Source: Streptomyces sp. NRRL F-2664 (GTDB lineage Bacteria > Actinomycetota > Actinomycetes > Streptomycetales > Streptomycetaceae). From it: DNA of 64,000 nt. The stretch lies in the NCBI RefSeq assembly GCF_000719345.1, contig NZ_JOFX01000044.1, forward strand, positions 1-64,000. The letters are read 5' to 3'. A program made the translations under genes and the position numbers. Numbering within the stretch: the first letter of the stretch is position 1; each line of letters opens with the position of its first letter. Below are positions 25,012 through 35,260 of this stretch, one piece after another. A model generated the notes under the pieces. That model was not told where the DNA came from and did no database searches. It was given only the letters and a program-made list of their open reading frames with translations.

Positions 25012-25424
25012 CTACGGTGCTGGGGCGGAGTGGGAGGGTCGGCCGAACCGGCCCGGCCGGTAGTCGCCCGCCGGCTGCTGGACGCTCACGTTCATCCGGT
25101 CGTAGGCGTTGATCAGCGCGATCAGGGACACCCGTGCGGCCAGCCGGTCCTCGTCGTAGTGTCGGCGGCGTTCGCCCACGCCTCGTCCGTGGCCCCGCCG
25201 GCCGCGTCGGCGATGCGCGTCCCCTGCTCGGTCAGTTCCAGGGCAGCCCGCTCGGCGGCGGTGAACACCTTCGCCTCGCGCCAGGCCGCGATCAGGTGCC
25301 GCGCTGCGCGGACTCCCCGGCGTACACGGTGCTCCTTGCCGTGAGGCGGTTGCACAGCACCGACCCGGCCCGCCGTGCGGATGTGACGGCTCTTCCGCGC
25401 ATCGCTGGAGTGCACCTGCGTCAC
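25012..25424 (-). pseudogene. Decayed carboxymuconolactone decarboxylase/AhpD-family gene
   Basis: Three reading frames carry pieces of one CMD-family protein. Upstream pieces read HGKEHR and then YAGESAQR in the next frame. After a further shift the frame reads [23 protein letters not shown] to near 25155. The last frame reads HYDEDRLAARVSLIALINAYDRM, ending in a Pro/Ser tail at 25012. At least two single-base losses (near 25296 and 25153) break it, and the CxxC segment expected before MHGKE is missing or scrambled. The first GTG overlaps the stop of the TetR gene (GTGA), so the intact ancestor was in an operon with it. Confidence 0.75.
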
Positions 25425-25954
25425 TGCTCTCGGAGGAGCAGCTCCGCGACCTCGCGCGCCCTGCGGGCCGGCTCCGGGCCGGGGCTCAGCGCGGCGACCG
25501 CGGTGGCGCCCTCGACCAGGACGAGGAGCTGGTCGGCGAGTGCCGGCGGCGCGCCGAGCGGGGCGAGTTCGCGGAGCAGGGCGTGCAGTTCGGCCTTGTG
25601 GGTGCGGACCACCTCCGGAGCGGCGGTGCCCAGCTCCCCGTACGCGTTGAGGAACGCGCAGCCCCGGAAGTCCGGCTCCGCGAACCAGCGACCCAGCCAG
25701 TCGAAGACGGCCAGGACGGGGGGTTCGTCCGACGCGGCCACCGCCGCGCGCAGGTCGGCCGTCCATCGCCGGTCACGGCGTTCCAGGTAGGCGGTCACGA
25801 GGGATTCCTTCGCCGGGTACAGCCGGTAGAGGCGCTTGAGCGGCACGCCGGACGCGGTGCGGATGCGGTCCATGCCCACCGCCTGGATGCCGTGGCGGTA
25901 GAACAGCTCCTCCGCCGCGTCCAGCAGTCGCGCGCGTGCCTCTTCGTCGTCCAT
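25421..25954 (-). CDS. TetR-family repressor
   Basis: 177 residues from the ATG at 25954. The N-terminal helix-turn-helix (about 5-50; [45 protein letters not shown]) is followed by an all-alpha ligand domain with [22 protein letters not shown], typical of the YxaF/LmrA-like branch. It is divergent from the DUF1348 gene at 26102. Two identical palindromes lie in the gap and are its likely operators. The downstream CMD-type gene has decayed. Confidence 0.93.
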   Translation of the reverse strand: MDDEEARARLLDAAEELFYRHGIQAVGMDRIRTASGVPLKRLYRLYPAKESLVTAYLERRDRRWTADLRAAVAASDEPPVLAVFDWLGRWFAEPDFRGCAFLNAYGELGTAAPEVVRTHKAELHALLRELAPLGAPPALADQLLVLVEGATAVAALSPGPEPARRAREVAELLLREQ

Positions 25955-25984
25955 GCAGGCAGGGTAGCGGGACGCCCTTGCGGT

Positions 25985-26000
25985 GAGAACGATCGTTCTC
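25985..26000. promoter_or_regulatory. TetR operator, copy 1
   Basis: GAGAACGATCGTTCTC is a perfect 16-base palindrome 30 bases upstream of the TetR start. It is identical to copy 2, 39 bases away centre to centre. Its place close to the repressor start suggests autoregulation. Confidence 0.85.
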
Positions 26001-26022
26001 CTAGGGTGGGGGGCCGGCGAGG

Positions 26023-26040
26023 GGAGAACGATCGTTCTCC
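26023..26040. promoter_or_regulatory. TetR operator, copy 2
   Basis: GGAGAACGATCGTTCTCC is a perfect 18-base palindrome containing the same 16-base core as copy 1. It lies 61 bases before the DUF1348 gene start and would block its promoter. Confidence 0.85.
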
Positions 26041-26101
26041 CGATCCCTGCGCCATGCCGCTGTCCCTCCCGCTGTGCCGTGGCCCGTCGAAAGGAAGCGC
26101 C

Positions 26102-26515
26102 ATGACCACCCGTCCGCCCCTCCCGCCCTTCACCGACGAGACCGCCCGAGCCAAGGTCCGGGCCGCCGAGGAAGCCTGGAACAGCCGCGACCCCGAGCGC
26201 GTCGCCCTCGCGTACACCGAGGACTCCGTCTGGCGCAACCGCGACCGCTTCCTGACCGGCCGGGACGAGATCCGCGCGTTCCTCACCGACAAGTGGGAGC
26301 GCGAGCTCGATTACCGGCTGCGCAAGGAGCTGTGGGCCCACACCGGCAACCGCATCTCCGTCCGCTTCGAGTACGAGTGGCACGACGCCTCCGGCCAGTG
26401 GTGGCGCAGCCACGGCAACGAGCAGTGGGAGTTCGCCGACGACGGCCTGATGCGCCGCCGCGAGGCCAGCATCAACGACGTTCCGATCACCGCCGCAGAA
26501 CGCCGTATTCGCTGA
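26102..26515 (+). CDS. DUF1348 family protein (SnoaL/NTF2-like fold)
   Basis: 137 residues, small and soluble. The sequence [37 protein letters not shown] is the standard start of NTF2-like proteins, and [14 protein letters not shown] with the C-terminal [15 protein letters not shown] is characteristic of DUF1348. The biochemical role is unknown; relatives often accompany TetR regulators and oxidative or reactive-electrophile stress genes. GAAAGGAAGCGCC precedes the ATG. It is regulated by the divergent TetR through the two palindromes. Confidence 0.9.
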   Translation: MTTRPPLPPFTDETARAKVRAAEEAWNSRDPERVALAYTEDSVWRNRDRFLTGRDEIRAFLTDKWERELDYRLRKELWAHTGNRISVRFEYEWHDASGQWWRSHGNEQWEFADDGLMRRREASINDVPITAAERRIR

Positions 26516-26664
26516 CCTCTTTCTGACTGCCGCCTGCCCCTGTCGGCGAGCGCGGCCCGACAAGGCACTTGGCGAGCTCCCCCTCTTCGAGGATGATCAA
26601 GGCTTGACGGGGAGGCCCGGCACGGCGCCGGTCGGCAGGACCCCGGGCGGCAGGGGGACCACGC

Positions 26665-27540
26665 ATGGCGCGGACGCGGGTGAACGGCGTCGACCTCTTC
26701 TACGAGATCCACGGCGACGGCGACGGGGATCCGCTGGTGCTCGTCCACGGCTCCTGGACCGACCACCACAGCTGGCACGCCGTCCTGCCGCACCTCACCC
26801 GCACCCACCGCGTACTCGTCTACGACCGCCGCGGCCACAGCCGGAGCGAGCGTCCGCCGGGCCAGGGCACCCGTACCCAGGACGAGGACGACCTGGCGGC
26901 GCTCATCGAGATGCTCGGCGCCCCGGTCCACGTGGCCGCGAGTTCCTTCGGCGGGTCGGTCGCCCTCGGCCTCGCCGCGCGGCGCCCCGAACTGCTGCGC
27001 AGCCTGGCCGTCCACGAGCCGCCCCTGACCGCCGTCGTGGCCGGTGACCCTGAGCTCGACCGGCTGATACGGGAGGCGCAGACCCCCATCGACGCCCTCA
27101 TGGCGCAGGTCCGCGCCGGCGACTCCGAGGCGGGGGCGCGCCGGTTCGTCGAAGAGGTCGTCTTCGGGCCGGGAGCGTGGGAGGCGATGCCCGACCCGGT
27201 CAGGCGGACGTTCGTCACCAACGCCCCGACGGCGGCGGACGAGCAGGGGGACCCGGACTGGAACACCGTCGACCTCGCCCGCCTCGGCGGCTACACCGGC
27301 CCGGCGATGCTGAGCAGGGGCACCGACAGCCCGCCGTGGTTCGGCGCGATCGTGGAGCGCCTGGCGCAGGTGATACCGGCCGCGCAGGCGCGCACCCTGG
27401 ACGGCGAGGGCCACGTCCCCCACCTGACGGCCCCGCACCGCTACGCCGAGCACCTCCTCGCCTTCCTCGCCTCCACCGCCTCCCGGGCGGCCGGCCGGCC
27501 GGGCACGGAGCAGGCGTTCGGGTCGGGTGACCAGGAGTAG
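26665..27540 (+). CDS. Alpha/beta hydrolase
   Basis: 291 residues, full-length fold. The oxyanion HG is in VLVHGSWTDHHSW. The nucleophile elbow reads AASSFGGS, where the usual first Gly of GxSxG is Ala. The acid is probably in RGTDSPPWF, and the catalytic His is in GEGHVPHLT near 252. Family members are esterases, epoxide hydrolases, haloperoxidase-like enzymes and lactonases; the substrate is not evident. It is separated from its neighbours by gaps and appears monocistronic. Confidence 0.9.
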   Translation: MARTRVNGVDLFYEIHGDGDGDPLVLVHGSWTDHHSWHAVLPHLTRTHRVLVYDRRGHSRSERPPGQGTRTQDEDDLAALIEMLGAPVHVAASSFGGSVALGLAARRPELLRSLAVHEPPLTAVVAGDPELDRLIREAQTPIDALMAQVRAGDSEAGARRFVEEVVFGPGAWEAMPDPVRRTFVTNAPTAADEQGDPDWNTVDLARLGGYTGPAMLSRGTDSPPWFGAIVERLAQVIPAAQARTLDGEGHVPHLTAPHRYAEHLLAFLASTASRAAGRPGTEQAFGSGDQE

Positions 27541-27594
27541 GGCGGGAACGCCCGGTGGATGGCATGAGCTGTGGTCGAAGGGAGCGGGGTCCCA

Positions 27595-28052
27595 GTGACC
27601 GACCGGACCGCATCCGTCGAGCGGGGCGGGGAGTTCGTACGGGACGACGCAGGGGGCCTCGACCCGACCGGGGTGTCCTTCCGTCCGGGAACCCGCAGGG
27701 GAACCTGAGCACCCCGCCCTTCCGGGCGCTCGGCGAGACGGTGCTCGACGCCCTGGACGCCAGGGGCCGTGCCTCGTACTACGCCGTCGTCGGAAGCCGA
27801 ACTCCCGTCCTGCGGCGTCGCGTCGTGCGGGGCGAGCGCCACGACGAAGCGTTCGGTTCGGACCTGCGCCGGGAGCCGACGGACCGGCTCCCGGAGACGG
27901 AAGAGGCCGTCGAGGGCGCAGGCCTGGTCGCGCTGGACGAGATCGCCGCGGCCGAGCTCATCGGCGATGCGGTATGCAGGGCGTCCCACCGGGCTGTCGG
28001 GCCGCGCGGGCGGCCCGGGGCGCCGTCGCCCTCAGGATGGCGCCGGCGGTGA
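27595..28052 (+). pseudogene. Probable frameshifted gene of unknown function
   Basis: A GTG at 27595 with GAAGGGAG ten bases upstream opens a frame of 37 codons (MTDRTASVERGGEFVRDD) that stops at 27708. From about 27700 another frame, open to a TGA at 28050-28052, has the strong third-position G/C of a real gene (STPPFRALGETVLDALDARG, then LPETEEAVEGAGLVALDEIA). The simplest reading is one ~150-residue gene with a frameshift around 27700. No family is recognised, and the C-terminal Arg/Pro tail may be out of frame. Alternatively this is a non-coding relic. Confidence 0.35.
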
Positions 28053-28073
28053 CTCGCGCGACCCCATGGGGGT

Positions 28074-28655
28074 TCACGCCTCCTCGTCGTGCGCCTGCGT
28101 GATGAGGTCCGTGGCGACCTCCAGGGCGGCCAGGCGGGTCTCCTCCGGGTCGCCCTCGACGTGCTGGAGGAACATCATCCCGGCATGCAGGGTGAAGAGG
28201 GCGCTGACGCAGCGCACCTGGTCCGTCAGTGGGCCGTCCTCCGTGCGCAGGAGCTCCACCAGGCGGAACAGCCGCTTCTTCACCGTCTCGCCGATGCTCA
28301 GCTCGCGCGTCGTCGCCTGGTTCTCCTGCATGAAGCGGTACAGCGCCGCCCCCGCCGCCATCGCCTCGCTGTAGCGGCGCAGCACCTCGCGCTTGGTCTC
28401 CAGGGTGCGCGGCTGCTGCTCCGCCCACTTGATCAGCTCGTCGATGGGACGCGTGACGTCCTCGAAGAGGCTGATGATGATGTCTTCCTTGGTCTTGAAG
28501 TGGTAGTACAGCGCCGCCTTCGTGACCTCCAGGCGCTCCGCGATCTCGCGCAGCGACGTCTTCTCGTAGCCCTGCTCGACGAAGAGCTCCAGTGCGACGT
28601 CCTGGATGCGCTGGCGCGTGTCGCCACGACGGCGCTGCGGACTGCTGCTGGACAT
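28074..28655 (-). CDS. TetR-family repressor of the divergent exporter
   Basis: 193 residues from the ATG at 28655, with GAGGAG 5 bases upstream. The helix-turn-helix (about 12-58) reads RQRIQDVALELFVEQGYEKTSLREIAERLEVTKAALYYHFKTKED. The effector domain is alpha-helical with a C-terminal VRCVSALFTLHAGMMFLQH. It is divergent from a DHA2-type MFS gene. The gap contains paired ACTTG/CAAGT elements that suit a dimeric TetR. It probably senses the exporter's drug substrate. Confidence 0.94.
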   Translation of the reverse strand: MSSSSPQRRRGDTRQRIQDVALELFVEQGYEKTSLREIAERLEVTKAALYYHFKTKEDIIISLFEDVTRPIDELIKWAEQQPRTLETKREVLRRYSEAMAAGAALYRFMQENQATTRELSIGETVKKRLFRLVELLRTEDGPLTDQVRCVSALFTLHAGMMFLQHVEGDPEETRLAALEVATDLITQAHDEEA

Positions 28656-28657
28656 GA

Positions 28658-30370
<1,713 letters not shown>

Positions 30371-30583
30371 CCCCCGCACCGGCGATCGGCGGCCCCGGCG
30401 GACGCATCGTCCACCGGGGCCGGGCCGTGCTCCGCCGAACCTTGTCCCGCGGAACCTCTCCTGACACGCCGTCCGCCGCGCGAACGGGTGAGGGTCGCCC
30501 ACGCGGCCCCGGCCGCGTTGTTACCTGGTCGCGCACGGACGCCCGTACGACCGTATGCCGGTACGCCCGACCAGGAGGCTCCA

Positions 30584-30913
30584 GTGGCCATCGCCCCCGC
30601 CGAACTGTCCGACCCCGTGGTCGGCGCCCTCGTCGCCGCCGTCAACGCGCACGACAAGGACGCCTTCCTGAAGCTGCTGACCGCCGACGCGACCATGTCC
30701 GACGACGGATCCGAGCGCGACCTCCACCACTGGATCGACCGGGAGATCTTCGACTCCGGCGGCCACATGGACGTCCAGTCCGAGTCCGACGACGGCCACG
30801 CCCTCGTCGTCGACTACCGCAACGACACCTGGGGCGGGATGCGGACCCTCTGGCGCTTCACCCTCGCCCCCGGCGGGGACCGCATCAGCCGCTTCGAGAC
30901 CGGCCAGGCCTGA
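30584..30913 (+). CDS. SnoaL/NTF2-like small protein
   Basis: 109 residues from the GTG at 30584, preceded by AGGAGG. It has the NTF2-like pattern: VGALVAAVNAHDKDAFLKLLTADATMSDDGSERD, followed by WIDREIF and VDYRNDTWGGMRTLWRFTLAP. The cone-shaped fold serves as a cyclase, isomerase or ligand-binding protein in different families, and no catalytic pair can be assigned here. It ends 9 bases before the stop of the opposing serine hydrolase gene. Confidence 0.85.
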   Translation: MAIAPAELSDPVVGALVAAVNAHDKDAFLKLLTADATMSDDGSERDLHHWIDREIFDSGGHMDVQSESDDGHALVVDYRNDTWGGMRTLWRFTLAPGGDRISRFETGQA

Positions 30914-30922
30914 CGGCCCGAC

Positions 30923-32056
30923 TCACAGTCCGCGCACCGCATCCAACACCGCCGCCGTCAGGCGCTCGTTCTCCGGGGCGATCCCGCCCGGGAAGCCGAA
31001 GCGGCGGCGCGTGTACCCGTACGCGATCCCCGTCGCCGGGTCGGCGAAGCCCTGACCGCCCGCCGCGCCGCAGTGCCCGAAGGCCAGCGGCCCGACCGCC
31101 GGCTGCCGTTCGAAGCCCAGCCCGAAGTGGTCCGTCTCCCCGGTCAGGAGCTCCTGGCCGGGTGTGTGCAGCCGCGCGAACTCGGCGGCCGTCTCCGCCT
31201 TCAGCAGCGCCTCCCGGCCCCCCACCGGGCCGATCGCCGCCGCGTACAGGCCCGCGACGCCGCGCGCCGAGCCGATGCCGCCCGCCGAGGCCGGGCCGAG
31301 TTCCCGGGTCCGGGGATGGTTGGCGTGGGCGACCAGGTCCATGGGCGGCTCCCGGTGCCAGTTGAAGGCCACCGCCAGCAGGTCCGGCACCGGTCCGGCC
31401 GCCGCCTGCACCTCGGCCTGCTCGGGCGTCGGCAGCATCTCCAGGACCGGCTTCCAGCGGCCCTCCTGCGAGGCCGGAAGCCCCATGTACAGGTCCAGCC
31501 CGTACGGGGCCCGCACCCGCTCCTCGTACACCTCCTGCAGCGACCTGCCCGTCACGCGCCGCACCACCTCGCCCGTCAGGGCACCGATCACGAAGGCGTG
31601 GTAGCCGTACCCCGACCCCGGCTCCCAGTACGGCTTCTGCCCGGCCAGCCGGGCGGCGATCAGCGCGTCGTCCGCGATCTCGTCGTAGTCGAAGCCCCCG
31701 TCCACACCGATCAGCCCCGCCTGGTGGCTGATCAGCCCGCGCAGCGTCAGCCGCTCCTTGCCCTCCCCGGTGAACTCCGGCCAGTACGCCGACACCGGCC
31801 GGTCCAGCTCCAGCGTGCCGTCCTGCACCAGCAGCGCCACGACCAGGTGCGCGGCACCCTTCGTGATCGAGAAGACTCCGCTCAGCGTGTCGCCGTCGGT
31901 GTCCTCGCCGGCCCACAGATCGACGACGCGCCGACCGCGGTGGTGCACGGCGAGCTGTGCCTCGGGCGCGTGCGGCTCGCCCGCGGCGATCGCCTCGAAC
32001 TCCTCCCGTACCCGCTCCCACCCGGCCGCCACCGTGCCGTTCACGTCCACGCCCAT
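30923..32056 (-). CDS. Serine hydrolase, beta-lactamase class C/esterase EstB family
   Basis: 377 residues from the ATG at 32056, with GAGGGGGGAA upstream. The nucleophile motif SITK is at about 63-66, a Tyr motif is in GYGYHAFVIG, and the third motif HCG-type lies in FGHCGAAGGQGF. There is no signal peptide, which favours a cytoplasmic esterase or peptidase over a true beta-lactamase. The actual substrate is unknown. It is divergent from the secreted-protein gene at 32201. Confidence 0.9.
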   Translation of the reverse strand: MGVDVNGTVAAGWERVREEFEAIAAGEPHAPEAQLAVHHRGRRVVDLWAGEDTDGDTLSGVFSITKGAAHLVVALLVQDGTLELDRPVSAYWPEFTGEGKERLTLRGLISHQAGLIGVDGGFDYDEIADDALIAARLAGQKPYWEPGSGYGYHAFVIGALTGEVVRRVTGRSLQEVYEERVRAPYGLDLYMGLPASQEGRWKPVLEMLPTPEQAEVQAAAGPVPDLLAVAFNWHREPPMDLVAHANHPRTRELGPASAGGIGSARGVAGLYAAAIGPVGGREALLKAETAAEFARLHTPGQELLTGETDHFGLGFERQPAVGPLAFGHCGAAGGQGFADPATGIAYGYTRRRFGFPGGIAPENERLTAAVLDAVRGL

Positions 32057-32200
32057 CGCTTCCCCCCTCGGATCGCACCGTCGTTCCGCAGCTCCCGAAC
32101 CCGAGTGGATCACCGGATATTCCGGCCGCCGGAGGCTCCCGTACGGGTGAAAGGCCGGACCCCGTCGTTCCGGCCGGCGCCGGGGGCCGTTGGTCCGGAC

Positions 32201-32827
32201 ATGAAGCGCACCCGCACCGCCGCTCTCGCCCTCGCCGCGGCCGCCGCCGCCCTCGCACCCGTTCTCGTCCAGCAGGCCACCGCGGCGGAGGGGCCGTACC
32301 TCCAGGACCCGGCGGGCGGCGAGAAGAGCATGAAGTCGATGTGGACCGAAGACGAGATGCACAAGGTGGAGGGGCAGCTCCGTTTCCACCCCGGGGTCCA
32401 GTACAAGACGGTCACCCGTCCCGGCCACCCCGCTGCACCCGACCACGAACGCAGGTCCGGCGACCCCGACACGCTGGCGTGGGAGCCGTCGTACGAGTTC
32501 GCCTGGTCGGTGTCGGACTCGACGGTGCTGAAGAAGGCGGTGACGGTCAAGGAGGGGACGCACCCGATCGTCGTGCACGCCGTACTGCGGCGCGCGAACG
32601 GGTCGTCCAAGGTCGCGGAGGTCCGCAAGGAGCTGCAGGACAGGCCCGCGACGGGCCGCGAGAAGGTCGCGGGCGGCAGGCGGATCGCCTGCGACACCGG
32701 TGAGTACACGGTGGAGTGGTCGGTGACGCGGTCGGGCTACGGAACGCTCACGGGCTCCCTGCGCTGGGACTCCAGCTGCGAGCAGTACCGGACGGCCTTC
32801 GCCCGGGACCACGGCAAGCAGCGCTGA
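32201..32827 (+). CDS. Secreted protein of unknown function
   Basis: 208 residues. A signal peptide (MKRTRTAALALAAAAAALA ... ATA|AE, ~29) precedes an exported domain with beta-rich segments (YEFAWSVSDSTVLKKAVTVKEG, TGEYTVEWSVTRSGYGTLTG) and two Cys (RRIACDTG, WDSSCEQY) that probably form a disulfide. I know of no named family. It is transcribed away from the serine hydrolase and toward the binding-protein gene; the 166-base gap after it shows no clear terminator. Confidence 0.8.
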   Translation: MKRTRTAALALAAAAAALAPVLVQQATAAEGPYLQDPAGGEKSMKSMWTEDEMHKVEGQLRFHPGVQYKTVTRPGHPAAPDHERRSGDPDTLAWEPSYEFAWSVSDSTVLKKAVTVKEGTHPIVVHAVLRRANGSSKVAEVRKELQDRPATGREKVAGGRRIACDTGEYTVEWSVTRSGYGTLTGSLRWDSSCEQYRTAFARDHGKQR

Positions 32828-32993
32828 GACTCCCGTCGGGGACCGGCCGCCCCGCGCACCTCGTGAGTGCTCGGCGGGCGACTGGGCCGCGGCCTTGGAT
32901 CAAGTGCCGTAGGGGCCATGGTGCCGCACGGGGTGGTCCGCGGCACGCGTCGAACGCCCCGTGTCGTCGGGGACTTCGGGGCTCTGGGTGCGC

Positions 32994-34280
32994 TCAGTGC
33001 TTCTTCGCGGCCTGCGCGGCCTGCGCCGCGATGTCCTCCAGGACGGCCTTGGGGTCGCCCGTCGGTTCCACGGCGCGCCCGATGTTGCGCTTGATGGTGT
33101 CGCTGACCGTCACCCACGACGGGTCGTTGACCGGGTAGAGCTGCGCGCCGCGCAGCGCGTTCAGGAACTGCTGGTCGTTCTTGTCGAGCCCGCCGCCGGC
33201 CGGGGTGCGCGAGGCGGACACGGTGGACGGGAGCAGGTGGTAGCGGTCGGCGAAGTCCGAGAGGTTCTTGTCCTGGTAGACGAAGTCCAGGAACTTCCCG
33301 ATCCGGGCGCGGTTGCCGTTCTGCTTGAAGGCCATCATCCAGTCGGCCACGCCGACGGCCGGCGGGGTCTCCCCCCTGCCGAGGTCGTCCGAGACGGGCA
33401 TGGTGGTGGTGACCACACCGATGCCCTTGGCCCGCGCCTCATGGGCGAGCGAGGGGTAGCCGTTGAGCATGCCGACCTCGCCCCGCGTGAACGCGGCGAA
33501 GGCGTCCGCCCGGTTCAGCTGGGACGGCGCCGTCGGGCCGGTGTACCCGGTCGCGACCATGTTCTCCTTGACCCACTGCCAGGTCTTGACGTTCTGGTCC
33601 GAGGCGAGGCTGTAGTTGCCGCTGCTGTCGGCGTAGCCGCCGCCGTTGCTCAGCTCCCAGATCATCGCCTCGGCGTGCGCCTCCTCGGGCCCCAGCGGCA
33701 GGGCGTAGGGGTACTTCACGCCCTTGTCCTTCAGCGCCTTGGCGGCGGCCTTGAGGTCGGACCAGGTCTTCGGGGCCTCCTTGATCCCGGCCTTCGCGAA
33801 CAGCGCCTCGTTGTAGAAGAGCAGTCGGCTGCTCGCCACGAAGGGCAGGCCGTAGAGGGTGCTGCCCACCGAGCCGGCATCGGCCAGCGGCTGGAGGAAA
33901 TTCGCCTCGGCCGTCACCGAGAGGAGTTCGTCCGCCGGATAGAGCTCGCCCCGGGCGGCGAAGTCCGAGTAGGAGCCCATGAGTGCCATGTCCGGCGCCT
34001 CGCCGGCCTTGACCATACGGGAGACCTCGCGGTCGATGTCGGCCCACGGCAGGAGCTGGACCTCGACCTTGATTCCCGGATTCTCCGCGGTGAAATCAGC
34101 CGTCACCTTGTCCCAGAAGGGCTTGGAACTGGTGGCCGGACCGTCACCGTATTCGGCGGCGACCAGCCGCAGCGTACCGCCGTCACCTGCGCCGTCTCCG
34201 GATCCGCCGCATCCGGACAGTGGTATCAGCAGACCGAGCACGGCCGCGGTGGCGGTCGTGCCGTAAATTCTCCGTCGCAC
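32994..34280 (-). CDS. ABC transporter solute-binding lipoprotein (sugar type)
   Basis: 428 residues. The lipobox LSGC places the lipid on C24. The mature domain is a cluster-D type binding protein: LRLVAAEYGDGP, FTAENPGIKVEVQLLPWADIDREV, GSTLYGLPFVASSRLLFYNEALF and the later FTRGEVGMLNGYPS. Such proteins deliver oligosaccharides to a two-permease importer that uses a shared MsiK-type ATPase in Streptomyces. No permease gene is adjacent on either side, so this is an orphan subunit or a remnant of a larger locus. Confidence 0.93.
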   Translation of the reverse strand: MRRRIYGTTATAAVLGLLIPLSGCGGSGDGAGDGGTLRLVAAEYGDGPATSSKPFWDKVTADFTAENPGIKVEVQLLPWADIDREVSRMVKAGEAPDMALMGSYSDFAARGELYPADELLSVTAEANFLQPLADAGSVGSTLYGLPFVASSRLLFYNEALFAKAGIKEAPKTWSDLKAAAKALKDKGVKYPYALPLGPEEAHAEAMIWELSNGGGYADSSGNYSLASDQNVKTWQWVKENMVATGYTGPTAPSQLNRADAFAAFTRGEVGMLNGYPSLAHEARAKGIGVVTTTMPVSDDLGRGETPPAVGVADWMMAFKQNGNRARIGKFLDFVYQDKNLSDFADRYHLLPSTVSASRTPAGGGLDKNDQQFLNALRGAQLYPVNDPSWVTVSDTIKRNIGRAVEPTGDPKAVLEDIAAQAAQAAKKH

Positions 34281-34583
34281 GGGTGTATTCCCCTGGATTT
34301 CTTTTGTCGCTTGTTATTACTTATGAGTCGCTCCGGGCCGGGTGATCCCTCGATGGCCCGTTGGCCGGAATTCTCTCCCAGAGCAGGGGCGGTTGTTTCC
34401 ACGGGGGGCGTACTTGTGTCCGATGCTCCAACAGCCGCTTTTCGTATTGGTGTTTTCCGATATGCGGTAGGGAAAGCGGACGCGCGTAGACATGCGAAAA
34501 AGCCCGCCTCCGGTCGGGAAGCGGGCTCGGTTTCGAGTGGGCGCGGGGGTGGTGGCACCCGCGGGGGCGTGGCGGCCGGCCGG
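34281..34583. other. Intergenic region upstream of the binding-protein gene
   Basis: No gene is supported. The part next to 34281 (CTTTTGTCGCTTGTTATTACTT and onward) is markedly AT-richer than the genome and likely holds the binding-protein promoter. The distal part contains the terminator hairpin of the SMI1/KNR4 gene. Confidence 0.5.
34501..34527. terminator. Hairpin terminator after the SMI1/KNR4 gene
   Basis: AGCCCGC (34501-34507) pairs with GCGGGCT (34521-34527). A run of five A (34497-34501) lies on the far side, which is a U-tract for the minus-strand transcript of the SMI1/KNR4 gene. Confidence 0.75.
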
Positions 34584-35201
34584 TCAGCCGGCGAACTCGC
34601 CGGCGTACGGGTCGGGGTCGCCCGTCTCCGGATTGCGGCCCTCCTGCCACCGCCGCTGCGCCTTGCGCCAGTGCACGAAGCTCAGGTGGCCCCCGTCCCA
34701 GAAGGTGATGCTGACCGGGCTCACGTCGAACTCGTCGGAGCAGAGCCGGTGGAGGAACTCGGCCATGCCGTACGGGTACACGGCGAAGGCGTCGGCGGTG
34801 TGGCGGCCGCACACCAGGACCGGCCAGCGGTCCGGGTCGGGGTCGCAGGTCAGCCAGCACAGGATGTCGGAACCGCCGGTGACGCCCCAGGCGATGATCG
34901 ACTCCGGGTCCACCTCGAAGGCCGAGCGGCCGCCCTCCGCCGCCCACAGCTGCCGGGCGTTGTCCGTCTCCTCGGCCATCTCCGCCGGATCCCACTGGAG
35001 GCCCGGTGTGGGCAGCGGCAGCAGGATGCTGGCCTCGCCGTTGATGGAGCCGGCCCCGAACCGGCCCATGAACGCGACGAAGTCCGCCGGGAACCGGGTC
35101 CCCCAAGCCGCCTCGGCCGCGGGCCAGTCGATGTCCTCGTCGGCGCCGTGCGTCGCCGGCATGATCTGCTCCAGCGCCTTGACCCGCGCGTTCTCCGTCA
35201 T
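34584..35201 (-). CDS. SMI1/KNR4-family protein
   Basis: 205 residues, cytoplasmic. IDWPAAEAAWGTRFPADFVAFMGRFGAGSI is the SMI1/KNR4 N-terminal signature, and the YPYGMAEFLHRLCSDEF segment is the usual C-terminal helix. The SUKH superfamily often serves as immunity proteins against contact-dependent or polymorphic toxins, but no toxin gene is beside it, so a housekeeping or orphan immunity role is possible. Confidence 0.88.
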   Translation of the reverse strand: MTENARVKALEQIMPATHGADEDIDWPAAEAAWGTRFPADFVAFMGRFGAGSINGEASILLPLPTPGLQWDPAEMAEETDNARQLWAAEGGRSAFEVDPESIIAWGVTGGSDILCWLTCDPDPDRWPVLVCGRHTADAFAVYPYGMAEFLHRLCSDEFDVSPVSITFWDGGHLSFVHWRKAQRRWQEGRNPETGDPDPYAGEFAG

Positions 35202-35260
35202 GCCGCTCCCCTGTTGCCCCAGCTCAGCCGCCCCAACCTACTGCGGCGCGGAGCCACCTC

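Noticed and set aside
30923..32056. True class C beta-lactamase (resistance gene)
   Set aside because: There is no signal peptide, and the surrounding sequence resembles EstB-type esterases; only the shared SxxK fold supports the lactamase name.
34584..35201. SUKH immunity protein implying a polymorphic toxin locus
   Set aside because: No large toxin, Rhs or secretion-adaptor gene is beside it; the neighbours are a binding protein and DUF192.
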